This document shows positions 28,529 to 37,310 of a stretch of DNA of 64,000 nucleotides, in pieces. This stretch comes from JAEZBP01 sp963832725 (lineage in GTDB: Bacteria > Myxococcota_A > Polyangia > Polyangiales > Sandaracinaceae). The position numbers were made by a program, and so were the translations under genes. Numbering within the stretch: the stretch's first letter is position 1; each line of letters starts with the position of its first letter. The stretch lies in assembly GCA_963832725.1 (NCBI GenBank), contig CAWHVG010000003.1, positions 806,001 through 870,000 on the forward strand, read 5' to 3'. The notes under the pieces were generated by a model. The model saw nothing but the letters and a program-made list of their open reading frames with translations, was not told the DNA's origin and ran no database searches.

Positions 28529-28555
28529 TCGGGACCCCTCCCTGAGAGTGGCCCG

Positions 28556-28583
28556 AGTATATCGGGGCACCTCGGTGTGTCAA
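28556..28583 (-). promoter_or_regulatory. Sigma-70-type promoter for the export gene set
   Basis: On the minus strand TTGACA (28578-28583) is followed after 16 bases by TATACT (28556-28561). Transcription would start near 28549, about 20 bases before the ATG at 28528. This is the best housekeeping-type promoter seen in the window. Confidence 0.75.
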
Positions 28584-28676
28584 CGCGCTGCGGGGTGCTG
28601 CGCTGGGGCGGTTCGGCAATCATTTCCGGGTCAGTGGTTGCCCTGGTGGGCGGGGTCGTTCATCGCTGCGCTGGGG

Positions 28677-28866
28677 CCCCACCCCCCTGGCCCCCCTCCC
28701 GGTGGGAGGGGGGAATCGGCGCTGCCTCTCAGGCGAGGAGGGGGGAATCGTGCCGGGCAGCTCGGGCGCTGCCTCTCGGGGGAGGCGGGGGAATCGTGCC
28801 GGCAGCTCTCTCGGGCGAGGCCCCTGGCCCCGCTCCCGGTGGAGGGGGGAAATCCGCGCCGGAGGC
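28677..28866. repeat. GC-rich hairpin repeat with degenerate tandem copies
   Basis: A full core (CCCCACCCCCCTGG, then CCCCCCTCCC-GGT-GGGAGGGGGG) lies at 28677-28712. It is followed by decayed copies that repeat GGGGGAATCG and GCGCTGCCTCTC, and a second core-like CCCTGGCCCCGCTCCCGGTGG at about 28820-28850. No gene is visible between 28584 and 28899. The block lies between the envelope operon and the promoter of the export genes. Confidence 0.75.
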
Positions 28867-28892
28867 GAGCCCTGGAGAGGGCCCGCCGCGAA

Positions 28893-28925
28893 ACGGAAAG
28901 AGGGCGCGGAGTGAGCCGCGCCCTC
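28893..28925 (-). terminator. Intrinsic terminator of the envelope operon
   Basis: A perfect 10-base stem GAGGGCGCGG / CCGCGCCCTC (28900-28909 and 28916-28925) with a 6-base loop, followed on the minus strand by TTTCCGTTT. It lies 20 bases after the stop at 28946. Confidence 0.75.
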
Positions 28926-28945
28926 GATCCGGAGATCGTTCGGCT

Positions 28946-30415
28946 TCAGTTCTGGGGGGCGAAGACGAAGGGATAGGCGTAGCTGACGCTACCTCCGTCG
29001 GGCCCCGGGTTGAAGCGGAAGCGGCGGATGGTGCTCACGACACAGCTGGCGACCGCAGGGCTGCCGGTCGTGTTTTCGGCTGCCGTGGCCCCGCTGACGT
29101 TGCCGCGCGGCTCGATGGTGAAGCGGACGAGGATGCGGCCCGCCAGGGTCGGGTTGTTCCGCAGCTCACGCTCATAGCACATCTGAATCGCTCGGATGCG
29201 GGTGCGGATCATCCGCGTGACCACCGACGAGTCGAACATGCCGGCGCCGCTCTCGTCCTCGAGGGGCGAGGCGTTGACCCGGCCGTGGATGACGCGCTCG
29301 ACGACCCGCGTGCCTTCTTGCTGGGCTTGGGCGGCGTTGCCATGCGCCTGCAGGGAGCCCAGGCTGCCGCCTCCGGAGCCGAGGGTTCCTCCGCCGCCGC
29401 GCTCGCGGAGCGTGCCGCCCTCGGAGCTGGTCGCCACGCCGACGCCTTCGGCCTGCGCCATGAGATCCTGCGAGTTGCCCGTCGCGGCACCATCGCGGAG
29501 CACGTCTTGTAGGGCGCCCTCGCCACCGAGCGCGCCCATCAGCATCTGCTCGACTTGGGCCTGCGCCTGCTCGACGGCGAGACGCGCGTCCGAGTCCGCC
29601 TGGCTCTGGCTGTGGGAGCTCGTCTGCTCGTTCGCGTTGTTCTGCTGCTGCTGATGCTGGGTCGGCTGGGGCTCGGTCTGCGCGACCTCCTCCGGCGTCT
29701 CCTCCGTCGTGTCCTCCTGCTGGACCTCTTGCGGCGGCTCCGGCGGCGGCTCCGGCTCATTGAAGATGAGCTCCGCGACGCGATCGGGGACGGTCGCGAT
29801 CGTCGGCTGCACCGGCCAGTCCGCGTTCTCCAGGTAAATCACGAACCCGAAGTGGGTCATGAAGGAGAACATGATGAAGGCGGTGAAGAGCCAGTCGATG
29901 CCGGCCACGAACCCGCCGACGACGGCCGCCGGGAGCTGCGGGCGCGGCTGCACGGGCGGCGGGGCGACGAACTGGAAGAGCAGCGTGGTGTCGCCGATCT
30001 CGACCCGGCCGCGCGAGTTGTCGCTGAGCTTGACCTGGTAGTAGCCCTGGGCCTTGCGGGCGCCGCCGCTCTTGCGCAGCTCGTCGAACTTCTGGACGCC
30101 GGCCGCCAAGCCGACGCGGCCCTGCATCTCTTGCGTGAAGTTCAGGATGTAGTCGTTGCCGACGAGCTGGAAGAGCTCGAAGCGCGAGCCGACCCCCGGC
30201 GCCTGCACGACGAACTGGTTCTTCTCCGACGACCCGATCGTGACCGTCTCGCGCGTCCGAATGATGCGCTCTTCGACAATCTTCCCCCCCTGGATCAGAC
30301 CGATGCGCAGGACCTTCGGCCCGCTCGGGCGATTCTGCACGGCCTGCATGGCCATGGTCATCGCGCCGGGACGGGATCCGCGGGATCCGCGCTGGGGTTG
30401 CTGGCTCGTGGTCAT
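28946..30415 (-). CDS. FHA-domain, single-TM protein with AgmX/PglI-type TonB-like C-terminus
   Basis: 489 residues from ATG 30415; the frame upstream of that is not protein-like. An FHA-like domain lies at about 35-150 (TVTIGSSEKNQFVV), a membrane segment at about 163-195, then a Glu/Pro-rich stretch and Gln-rich linker (about 215-300), a Gly-rich stretch, and a C-terminal TonB-like domain (about 395-489: RTRIRAIQMCYERELRNNPTLAG, then ILVRFTIEPRGNV). The topology is cytoplasmic FHA, periplasmic arm, TonB-like tip. In Myxococcus, AgmX/GltJ and GltG of the gliding machine have this tail. With the ExbB-like gene upstream it could pass proton-motive energy to the secreted TPR proteins. The role is inferred from family and operon. 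Confidence 0.85.
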   Translation of the reverse strand: MTTSQQPQRGSRGSRPGAMTMAMQAVQNRPSGPKVLRIGLIQGGKIVEERIIRTRETVTIGSSEKNQFVVQAPGVGSRFELFQLVGNDYILNFTQEMQGRVGLAAGVQKFDELRKSGGARKAQGYYQVKLSDNSRGRVEIGDTTLLFQFVAPPPVQPRPQLPAAVVGGFVAGIDWLFTAFIMFSFMTHFGFVIYLENADWPVQPTIATVPDRVAELIFNEPEPPPEPPQEVQQEDTTEETPEEVAQTEPQPTQHQQQQNNANEQTSSHSQSQADSDARLAVEQAQAQVEQMLMGALGGEGALQDVLRDGAATGNSQDLMAQAEGVGVATSSEGGTLRERGGGGTLGSGGGSLGSLQAHGNAAQAQQEGTRVVERVIHGRVNASPLEDESGAGMFDSSVVTRMIRTRIRAIQMCYERELRNNPTLAGRILVRFTIEPRGNVSGATAAENTTGSPAVASCVVSTIRRFRFNPGPDGGSVSYAYPFVFAPQN

Positions 30416-30698
30416 CCTCGTTGTTCCCGTTGTTCCCCGGCGAGGTGCGATCCTACGCGTGCACGCTCGCCGTCGAGAGTGGTCTCTGCGGGGGGTGAGC
30501 TCATCCCCAGGAAAGAACTGCCGGGGGTTCGACGCCAACCGGACCGAGAGGTTCCCGAACCGGTGCGCCTTTTTTCGCCGGCCAGAGCGTACCACCGCGG
30601 CGACGGGGTGGTCCAGGCGCCTCGCACCACTCCGGGTGGCGAAATCACTGGCACATTCGGCGCCCGCTTGCGGCCGGTCGACCGCCCTCCCCCGCCGC

Positions 30699-31313
30699 TC
30701 ACGGATCCTCCGCCGGCAGCGCGCTCGCCAGGCTCTCGAGCGCTTCTTCGACGCTCGCCAACAGGCGCCTTCCGTCCATGACGGCGTTGCGGGCATGCTT
30801 GCGGAGGACGCCCCACGCGCCGAACGCGAAGCTCGAGGTCGCGATCCCGAGCGCGATGGAGAGCACGGCGTGGGACATGCCGATCGTCTCGACCAGCCCC
30901 GCCTGCAGCCGCATCAGGCCGTGGTCGGCGGTGAAGATCCAATGGATCTCGATGGCCGCGCCCAGGAATCCGAGCGCAGAGCCGACGCTGCCGGCGATCC
31001 GAAGGGCCCTGAGCCGCGCGCTCGCTCGGACGTCGAGATCCAGCAGCGACTCGTCCATCAGCCCCATACGTTCGTCATCGGACACGTCGGGATCCAGGAG
31101 CGCCCACGCCGGCTGGACGGCGATCGCGCTCTTCAGGTCGTGGGTCAGACGCTGTGCAGCATCGAGCTGCCCTTCACGGAGCAGGCGCACCAGCGCAGCC
31201 CTCAGCGCGGCCGCATCGACGGCGCCGCGATAGCAGAGGGTGCGGAGGCGTTCGATCACCAGCGCCACGACCGCGACCAGGAGCGCGATCTGGAAGACGT
31301 GAAAGACGGTCAC
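30699..31313 (-). CDS. MotA/TolQ/ExbB-like membrane protein
   Basis: 204 residues. An N-terminal membrane helix (VFHVFQIALLVAVVALVIERL), a cytoplasmic part, then two later helices (ALRIAGSVGSALGFLGAAIEI and GMSHAVLSIALGIATSSFAFG) give the three-helix layout of proton-channel subunits. The last helix carries the small-residue pattern and the Thr/Ser positions of the TolQ group, but the family's usual central motif is only weakly kept. It lies 49 bases after the small secreted gene and 283 bases before the FHA/TonB-tail gene. A complete motor would need an ExbD/TolR-like partner, which I do not see here. Confidence 0.7.
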   Translation of the reverse strand: MTVFHVFQIALLVAVVALVIERLRTLCYRGAVDAAALRAALVRLLREGQLDAAQRLTHDLKSAIAVQPAWALLDPDVSDDERMGLMDESLLDLDVRASARLRALRIAGSVGSALGFLGAAIEIHWIFTADHGLMRLQAGLVETIGMSHAVLSIALGIATSSFAFGAWGVLRKHARNAVMDGRRLLASVEEALESLASALPAEDP

Positions 31314-31362
31314 GCGTGAGACGGATCGGGCGGCTTCGGGTCCGGACGAGAACGCCGGGCGC

Positions 31363-31617
31363 TCAGAAGGGCTCGCCCTGGACGCTCCGGATCACCTCGC
31401 GGACGAAGCTGGTGCGCAGGTCCAGCACTTCGTAGCCGAGGTTGGAGCGGTTGAGGATGTAGAACGCGTTCGGCTTCTGGACGCGACCCTCGATGCGGAT
31501 CTCGTCGAGCTGGATGACGTGCGGCTGGCGACCACCGCGAGCGCCCTGTGCAGCCGCACCGGATGCCGTCGCCACGATGAGCATCAGGCCGAGCATGCTG
31601 AGAATCCGTCGCGTCAT
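31363..31617 (-). CDS. Small secreted protein
   Basis: 84 residues from ATG 31617. A signal peptide (ILSMLGLMLIVATASGAAAQ) is followed by a short compact domain: HVIQLDEIRIEGRVQKPNAFYILNRS, then LDLRTSFVREVIRSV. The IEGRVQKPNAFYIL part is reminiscent of the periplasmic strands that bind TonB-like tails, but I cannot name the family. It lies between the TPR lipoprotein gene (52 bases) and the ExbB-like gene, so it is part of the envelope operon. Confidence 0.72.
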   Translation of the reverse strand: MTRRILSMLGLMLIVATASGAAAQGARGGRQPHVIQLDEIRIEGRVQKPNAFYILNRSNLGYEVLDLRTSFVREVIRSVQGEPF

Positions 31618-31669
31618 CGTTCGCTCCCGAAAGAGTATCGAGGCTCCGCCGTCCGCTCGCAACATGCGC

Positions 31670-33262
31670 TCACTGGGACGCCCCGCTGGCATCGCCGCCG
31701 CTGGCGTCCGCACCGCTCGCATCGCCGCCGCTGGCGTCACCCTGCTGGGCTTGCCGGGCCGCCCGGGCGGCGTCCCGTGCAGCACGCGCCTGTTCGCGCT
31801 CGATGTTGCGCTGCTCGCGCTCGATCAGCCGGCCGAGCTCCTCGAGGTAGCCGGACGAGGGATCGTCCCGGGGGATGCGCGGGCCCATCAGCTCGCGGTA
31901 GCGGTTCAGCTCGGTCACGGCCTGCTGGTAGGCCGCGAGCGCGGTATCGACGCCGGGCGCGTCCGCGCCGGCCTCGCGGTACATCAGCCCCAGATCGAAG
32001 TGGACCTGCGGGCTCTGCGGGTCCATCTCCTGCACGCGGCCGTACTCGGTGTTGGCCTGGGCCCAGTCGTGGGTGGCGCGGTAGGCGTCCGCCAACGCGA
32101 GGTGAACGGAGGCGAGCGTGGGCGCGAGCCGGGCCGCCGCCTGGAACTGCGAGAGCGCGTCGCTGTAGTTGCCCGCCGCGAGCTGCTGGAAACCGAGCGC
32201 CATCCGCGCGTCCGTGTACCCGGGCTCGAGCTGGATCGCCTGCCGGTAGCTCTCGAGCGCCGGCGCGAGACGGCCCTGCTCCTGGTACATCTTGCCGCGG
32301 AGGTAGTGGAGCTCGGCGAAGTTGCCGTTGGTCTGGATCGCTTGGTCCAGGATCGACTCGGCGAGCTCGTCGCGTCCCAGCTTCAGGTTGGCCTTCACCA
32401 GGACGATCATCGCCGGCACGAAGCGCTCGTCACGCCGGAGCGCCCGCCGCGCGGCCTCGACGGCATCGTCCGGCCGGTTGGCCTGGATCAGCACGTCGCC
32501 GAGGATTGCCTGGATGTAGAGGTTGCGCTCCCACTGCTGGGCCAGCGGCTGCACGAAGCTCACCGCGTCCGAGGCGTTGCCGCGCCGCACGTAGATGCGG
32601 GCGATGCCCTCGATGGCGTCCTCGTAGTCCGGCTGAATGCGGAGCGCCTGCTGGTAGTACTGGATCGCGCGGCCTTCCTGACCGGCCCGATCCGCCATCA
32701 CGCCCAGATCGTAGGCGGCCATGTAGGCGTGCGAGTCGGCGCTCAGCGCGGCCTGGAAAGCCTGGGTCGCGCCGTCGGTGTTGCCCTGCTGGGCGAGCTG
32801 GAGGCCTCGTTGGTATTGGGAGCGGGCGCTGCCGCTCATCGGGCGGCGAGGCGGAAGCGGACGACCGGTCTCGGCCTCGGGGCGCCCCCACGGCGAGCTC
32901 TCATCGTCGTTCGACGCCGAGCCGTTCCCCGAAGACGAGTCGCCGCTCGACGAGCCGTCGGAGGAAGAGCTGCCGGACGAGCCACCGTTCGACGAGCCGG
33001 CCTGATTCTCCAGATTGTCGGCCGGGAGCTCGCCGTTGTCGTCGGGCTGCTGACTGCCGGGCGGGGCCTGCAGGTCGCCGTTGCCGCTCGAGCCGCCGGG
33101 GCTCTCGCCGCCGGACGTCCCGTCCGATTGGGAGCTGCCGGTGCTCTGCTGCTGCCCGTCGTTGCAGCCGGGAGCGACCGCGGCGAGGGCCAACGAGAGC
33201 GCGCCGAAGAGCAGGCGCGAGCCGGGACGGGTGAGCACCACGAAGGTCTCGGGACGACGCAT
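31670..33262 (-). CDS. TPR-repeat lipoprotein of the envelope operon
   Basis: 530 residues. The N-terminus is a lipoprotein signal ending VAPGC (Cys 33), then a long Ser/Gly/Asp-rich linker (about 34-125), then about nine TPR units (for example AYDLGVMADRAGQEGRAIQYYQQAL) to about residue 450, and a charged tail rich in Ala/Arg with Gly/Ala/Asp/Ser repeats at the end. It is anchored to a membrane, probably the outer one, and would present a TPR scaffold to partners in the periplasm. Neighbouring genes are also TPR proteins. In Myxococcus the gliding cluster has an outer-membrane TPR lipoprotein (AglT/GltE) in a comparable position; the link here is by layout, not proven homology. Confidence 0.88.
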   Translation of the reverse strand: MRRPETFVVLTRPGSRLLFGALSLALAAVAPGCNDGQQQSTGSSQSDGTSGGESPGGSSGNGDLQAPPGSQQPDDNGELPADNLENQAGSSNGGSSGSSSSDGSSSGDSSSGNGSASNDDESSPWGRPEAETGRPLPPRRPMSGSARSQYQRGLQLAQQGNTDGATQAFQAALSADSHAYMAAYDLGVMADRAGQEGRAIQYYQQALRIQPDYEDAIEGIARIYVRRGNASDAVSFVQPLAQQWERNLYIQAILGDVLIQANRPDDAVEAARRALRRDERFVPAMIVLVKANLKLGRDELAESILDQAIQTNGNFAELHYLRGKMYQEQGRLAPALESYRQAIQLEPGYTDARMALGFQQLAAGNYSDALSQFQAAARLAPTLASVHLALADAYRATHDWAQANTEYGRVQEMDPQSPQVHFDLGLMYREAGADAPGVDTALAAYQQAVTELNRYRELMGPRIPRDDPSSGYLEELGRLIEREQRNIEREQARAARDAARAARQAQQGDASGGDASGADASGGDASGASQ

Positions 33263-33263
33263 G

Positions 33264-36200
33264 TCAGTCGTTCTCCCGCGCCAACGGCGGCGTGCTGACG
33301 TCCGGGGTCATGTCGATGTACTCGCCGCGGCGTGCCCGCGTGAACTCGCCCGGACGGTAGGCTTCCAGGCTCGAGTCCTGCTGCTGCTGCTGGGTGATGC
33401 ACTCCGCGATGCGCTCGTCACCGTACTGCTGGAGACGGTCGAGCGCCTGCCGCGAGTAGTCGTCGTCGATGTTGCCGCGCTGCGCCGCGCGGGCCGCCAG
33501 GGAGTAGCGGACGACGGCGTAGCACTCGATGGGACGCACCTGCTGATCGAGGACCTGGTGGACCTGATCCTCGAACTGGAACCGGACCTCGTCCCGCACG
33601 TCCGCCGAGGCGTTGCGGATCTGCCGCGCGAGGTCGGCCGGCATGGTGACGGTCGCGTTCAGAACCGCCCGCGCCAGGATCTCGTAGGCGCGGCCCTGCC
33701 GGGTGAGCGCGGCGATGGTCCAGGTCGGACGCCGGTAGGCCAGGATGGGCTCGTAGCCGCTGGCCGCCGTCTGGGCCCGGCTCGCACCCTCCTGAATCTG
33801 GCGGTTCAGCTCGTTGACGAACTCCGGGACGGTGCCCCTGCGACCGGGGTTGATCTGCAGGCTCTCCATCTGCTGGAGGCTCGGATCGACGATCAGGAAG
33901 CGGGACTGCGCCGCGTACTCGGCGGCCATGCTGCCCGGCTGGGCGTGGAGCCGGTCGAACGCGGCCACCACGGCCTGCAAGGCCTCGGTGTGCTGTCGCT
34001 CCTGCCGCATGTTCTCGCGCGCCTCGGCGATCCGCCAGTAGGCCTGCATCACGAGATCGGCCGAGCCCTGATCGTTGCCGTAGCGGTCGATGAAGCCCTG
34101 CATCTCGCGGATGGACCCGTTCCAGTCGCGCCGCTTGAACGCCATCTCGGCGTAGCTGTAGCGGGCGGCCCGCTGCTCGCCCGGATCGGTCAGGCGGTCC
34201 GCGGCCCGCGAGTAGTAGTCCGCCGCGTGGCGGTAGTCCTGCTGGTACTCGAGGATGCGCGCGGCGTTGACCAGGGCGTCGGTGATGCGGCCCGGAATGT
34301 CCGGGTTGTCCGAGTGCTGGAACGCCGAGTTGTCCGCGATGGCCCGGTAGTTCTGGACCGCGCGGTCGTAGTCGAAGAAGCGGTTCGCCGTGTACGCGAG
34401 GCGGAAGTAGGCGTTGGAGAGGATCCCCTCCAGCTGGGTCTTCCGGTCGCCGTCGGCGTTCGCGAGGAGGGGCGTGACGTCGTCGATGACGCGCTGGTAG
34501 AGGCGGCCCGCCGAGTCGAAGCGCTGGGTGCGCTCGAGGGCGAGGCCGGCCTGCAGGAGCGCGAGCGGCGCCTGCGGGTGGTTTGGCTCCTCGTTGACCG
34601 CGTTGACCAGCATGGTGGCCGACTGCTCGTAGAGCTGCCGCTGCTGGTCGCCCTGCGCACCCTCGGCCTGCTGGAAGATCTGGATGGCCCGCTGGTAGCG
34701 GATATTGGTCATGTCGCCACAGGCGAGGCAGACCGGCTTGTCCGCGTTCTCTGGCTGACGGCAGTAGGTGGTGCACAGCTGGCGCTGGTCGTTCGGGACG
34801 TCCGACGCATCTGGCGTGAACGTGCAGCCCCGGTTGATGATGTCGCGGCTGAGCCGCTCCGCCTCGCCGTTGTCGTGCATGGCGATCGCCATGTTGCGGA
34901 GGCTCTCCCACGCGACCTGGCCGGTCTGGTCCGCGAGCGGCCCGGAGCAGCGCTCGTTGTAGATGCGCAGGAAGCGCTGCCGCGCCTGCGGCCAGTAGCC
35001 GTAGAAGTAGAGGAGGAGCGCGTTGTTGTAGTCGTAGGGCGCGCGGACGTGCTCGCTGTCCTGCGCCTCGGGCACACGAGCGAGGTAGACCTCACGGGCC
35101 TGCGCCATCCGCTGGACCAGGAGCGGCATCTCGATCGGCTGCACACGGGGCGGGTCGCCCTCGGGCGCCGGGACATCCGTCTGCGGATCGCTGCGGAGGT
35201 GAAGCTCGCCGCGCTCCTGCGCCTGCTCGAGCAGCCGGTGCAGCGACTCGACCACACGGCGCGCGGAGGCCGAGAGGAAGCGATCGTCCAGGTTCGAGTC
35301 GCGGACCGCGGCGTAGACCCGCGCCGCCTCCTCGTACTGCTCCGACCAGAAGAGCGCGTCGGCCAGGTTGTACTGGAGCTCGTACGCGTTCGGGCTGTTC
35401 GGGTAGGCGTGCAGGTAGCCGCGGTAGGCCTCGGCGGCGAGGTTGTACTCCTGCAGCGCCTGCTGGAGCTCCGCTGCGTTCTGGTGTTGCACCGCGTCAC
35501 GCCGGAGGTTCTGGGCCTGGGTGTGATGGCGCACCGCCTCGTTGATCAGCGCGCCCTCGGCGAGCTGCTCGGCGTTCCGCTGCTCCTCCGGGTGGTCCAT
35601 GTTGGCCTGCCACCAGGCGCTGCCCTCGCGATAGTCCGCGAGCCTCCCAGTGGCGTCGACCGCGGCTTCCATGTCGCGTTGGCGCTGCCAGGCACGCGCG
35701 ACGTTGGCCGTGATCTCCGGCGCCCGCGGGTGGTTCGGCCAGCGCTGGAGCGCGAGCTCCCACACCTGGACCGCCTCCGGATACTTGGCCTCCTCGAAGT
35801 AGACCTGCCCGAGCTCGAAGTAGATCTCGCTCGTCCACGGCCGATCCTGCGGGAGCAGGCTCGGATCCTGGATGCGCTGGATGCCGGTCTGCTGACCCTC
35901 CTGGTCGTCCGGGATCTGGTCTTCGTTCCAGTCGTCGTACGCGAAGGTGATGCCGAGGTACTGCACCGCCTCGCGGCGCAGATCCGAGCCGGCGCGGCCG
36001 GTGCGCTGGAGCTGGTCGTCCGACCAGTCGATGAGCTGCGCGAAGCGGTCGATGGCCTCGGGGTAACGGCTGGCGCGGTAGTAGGACCAGGCCACCTTGT
36101 AGAGCGCGAGGCTGTAGTTGCGGTCGGTCGGGTCGGCGAGGACCTTGTTGTAGGCGCTGATCGCGCGGTCCAGCGAGTGCGGCTGGAAGTCGAAGTCGAA

Positions 36201-37310
36201 GTGGTACTCGCCGATGCGGAGCCAGACCTCGGGCACGAAGCGCGCGTTCGGGACGACCGGCGTGCAGCCTTCGTAGGGGTCGACGTAAGGCGCCGTCGGC
36301 TCCTCCGGCGGGGGCTGGTCCATCGCCAGCGCCGGGTGCTCGCTCGACGCGTCGCTGCCGTCGCCCGAGCCGTCTCCTTCCGTGTCGCTCGCCGGCGGCG
36401 CGGGAGGCTCGCCCGTGTACTGGAAATGGTTGGCGCAGACGAGGTTCAGCCACGCCAGGCGCGCCTCGTCGAGGCGGCCCATCTCGTTGAGGCAGTAGCC
36501 GATGAGGTAGTACGCGCCGTCCATCCGCCGGTAGTCCGGGAAGCGGCGGATCAGCTCGCGGTAGAGCTCGATGGTGGGCCCGAAGTCGGGATGCCCGCTC
36601 TCGGGCATATTCCCCGCGTCCGCGGCGTCCTGGAACTGCAGCGAGCTGCGCTCGTAGTAGAGCTCGCCGAGCCGGAACATGGCGTCGGCCGTGTAGGTCG
36701 GGTCGTTCGGATAGCGGCGGATGAACGCCTCGAAGAGGCGGATGGCGCGGTCGCGCGCTTCGTTCTGCAGCCGCTCTTCCTCGCGGATCTGCCGCGCGTA
36801 GCCGGCCTGACGCTCGCGGCGCTGGCGCTGGTACTCGCGGAGCAGGATGGAGTTGACCGAGTCGCGGTACGCGAGGCCCGTGCGGTCGAAGCGCGCGAGC
36901 TCGGCCTCCATCTCCTGCAGCGCCGCGACCTGCTCCGGCGAAGGCGGCGGGCGATCGTCGGTGATGCGACGATCGGTGGTGTCGAGGAAGGCCGGGTTCG
37001 GGACGTCGCGGACGTTCGCCCACGGCGGAGGCGGCAGGTCGGCGAGCGTCTGCCCCGGTCCGGGCATCGGGAGCGGCTCATTCGGACCCGCGGGCTGGGC
37101 GGTCTGCGGGGCGGTCTGGGGCGACGAACCGGTTCCCTGCTGCGCAGCCTGCGCGGCGGGCTGGCCAGAGGCGGGCTGAGCGGAGCCTTGCTGCGTACCG
37201 GACTGCTGCGCCGTGCCGGCGTCTTGCGCCCAGGCCGGCGCGGCCCAGCAGAGGAGCGAGGCCAGTCCAGTGGTCGCGAGCCACTGTGGACGGAGGAAAG
37301 GTCGGGTCAC
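33264..37310 (-). CDS. Very large secreted TPR protein
   Basis: 1348 residues. A signal peptide (TGLASLLCWAAPAWAQ) precedes a Gln/Ala/Pro-rich linker (about 30-100), then many TPR/BamD-like repeats (FRLGELYYERSS, ALYKVAWSYYRASRYPEA, IYFELGQVYFEEAKYPEA and others) up to near the C-terminus. Some Cys occur in a short cluster (CTTYCRQPENADKPVCLACG). Length and composition suit a periplasmic scaffold of a trans-envelope machine. The start overlaps the stop of the next upstream gene by 4 bases (ATGA), and only 1 base separates its stop from the lipoprotein gene, so the set is tightly coupled. No frameshift was seen in 4 kb. Confidence 0.92.
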   Translation of the reverse strand: MTRPFLRPQWLATTGLASLLCWAAPAWAQDAGTAQQSGTQQGSAQPASGQPAAQAAQQGTGSSPQTAPQTAQPAGPNEPLPMPGPGQTLADLPPPPWANVRDVPNPAFLDTTDRRITDDRPPPSPEQVAALQEMEAELARFDRTGLAYRDSVNSILLREYQRQRRERQAGYARQIREEERLQNEARDRAIRLFEAFIRRYPNDPTYTADAMFRLGELYYERSSLQFQDAADAGNMPESGHPDFGPTIELYRELIRRFPDYRRMDGAYYLIGYCLNEMGRLDEARLAWLNLVCANHFQYTGEPPAPPASDTEGDGSGDGSDASSEHPALAMDQPPPEEPTAPYVDPYEGCTPVVPNARFVPEVWLRIGEYHFDFDFQPHSLDRAISAYNKVLADPTDRNYSLALYKVAWSYYRASRYPEAIDRFAQLIDWSDDQLQRTGRAGSDLRREAVQYLGITFAYDDWNEDQIPDDQEGQQTGIQRIQDPSLLPQDRPWTSEIYFELGQVYFEEAKYPEAVQVWELALQRWPNHPRAPEITANVARAWQRQRDMEAAVDATGRLADYREGSAWWQANMDHPEEQRNAEQLAEGALINEAVRHHTQAQNLRRDAVQHQNAAELQQALQEYNLAAEAYRGYLHAYPNSPNAYELQYNLADALFWSEQYEEAARVYAAVRDSNLDDRFLSASARRVVESLHRLLEQAQERGELHLRSDPQTDVPAPEGDPPRVQPIEMPLLVQRMAQAREVYLARVPEAQDSEHVRAPYDYNNALLLYFYGYWPQARQRFLRIYNERCSGPLADQTGQVAWESLRNMAIAMHDNGEAERLSRDIINRGCTFTPDASDVPNDQRQLCTTYCRQPENADKPVCLACGDMTNIRYQRAIQIFQQAEGAQGDQQRQLYEQSATMLVNAVNEEPNHPQAPLALLQAGLALERTQRFDSAGRLYQRVIDDVTPLLANADGDRKTQLEGILSNAYFRLAYTANRFFDYDRAVQNYRAIADNSAFQHSDNPDIPGRITDALVNAARILEYQQDYRHAADYYSRAADRLTDPGEQRAARYSYAEMAFKRRDWNGSIREMQGFIDRYGNDQGSADLVMQAYWRIAEARENMRQERQHTEALQAVVAAFDRLHAQPGSMAAEYAAQSRFLIVDPSLQQMESLQINPGRRGTVPEFVNELNRQIQEGASRAQTAASGYEPILAYRRPTWTIAALTRQGRAYEILARAVLNATVTMPADLARQIRNASADVRDEVRFQFEDQVHQVLDQQVRPIECYAVVRYSLAARAAQRGNIDDDYSRQALDRLQQYGDERIAECITQQQQQDSSLEAYRPGEFTRARRGEYIDMTPDVSTPPLAREND

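Noticed and set aside
30416..30796. Upstream extension of the FHA/TonB-tail gene
   Set aside because: It is Arg-rich, overlaps the ExbB-like gene's end and precedes a clear ATG with FHA sequence.
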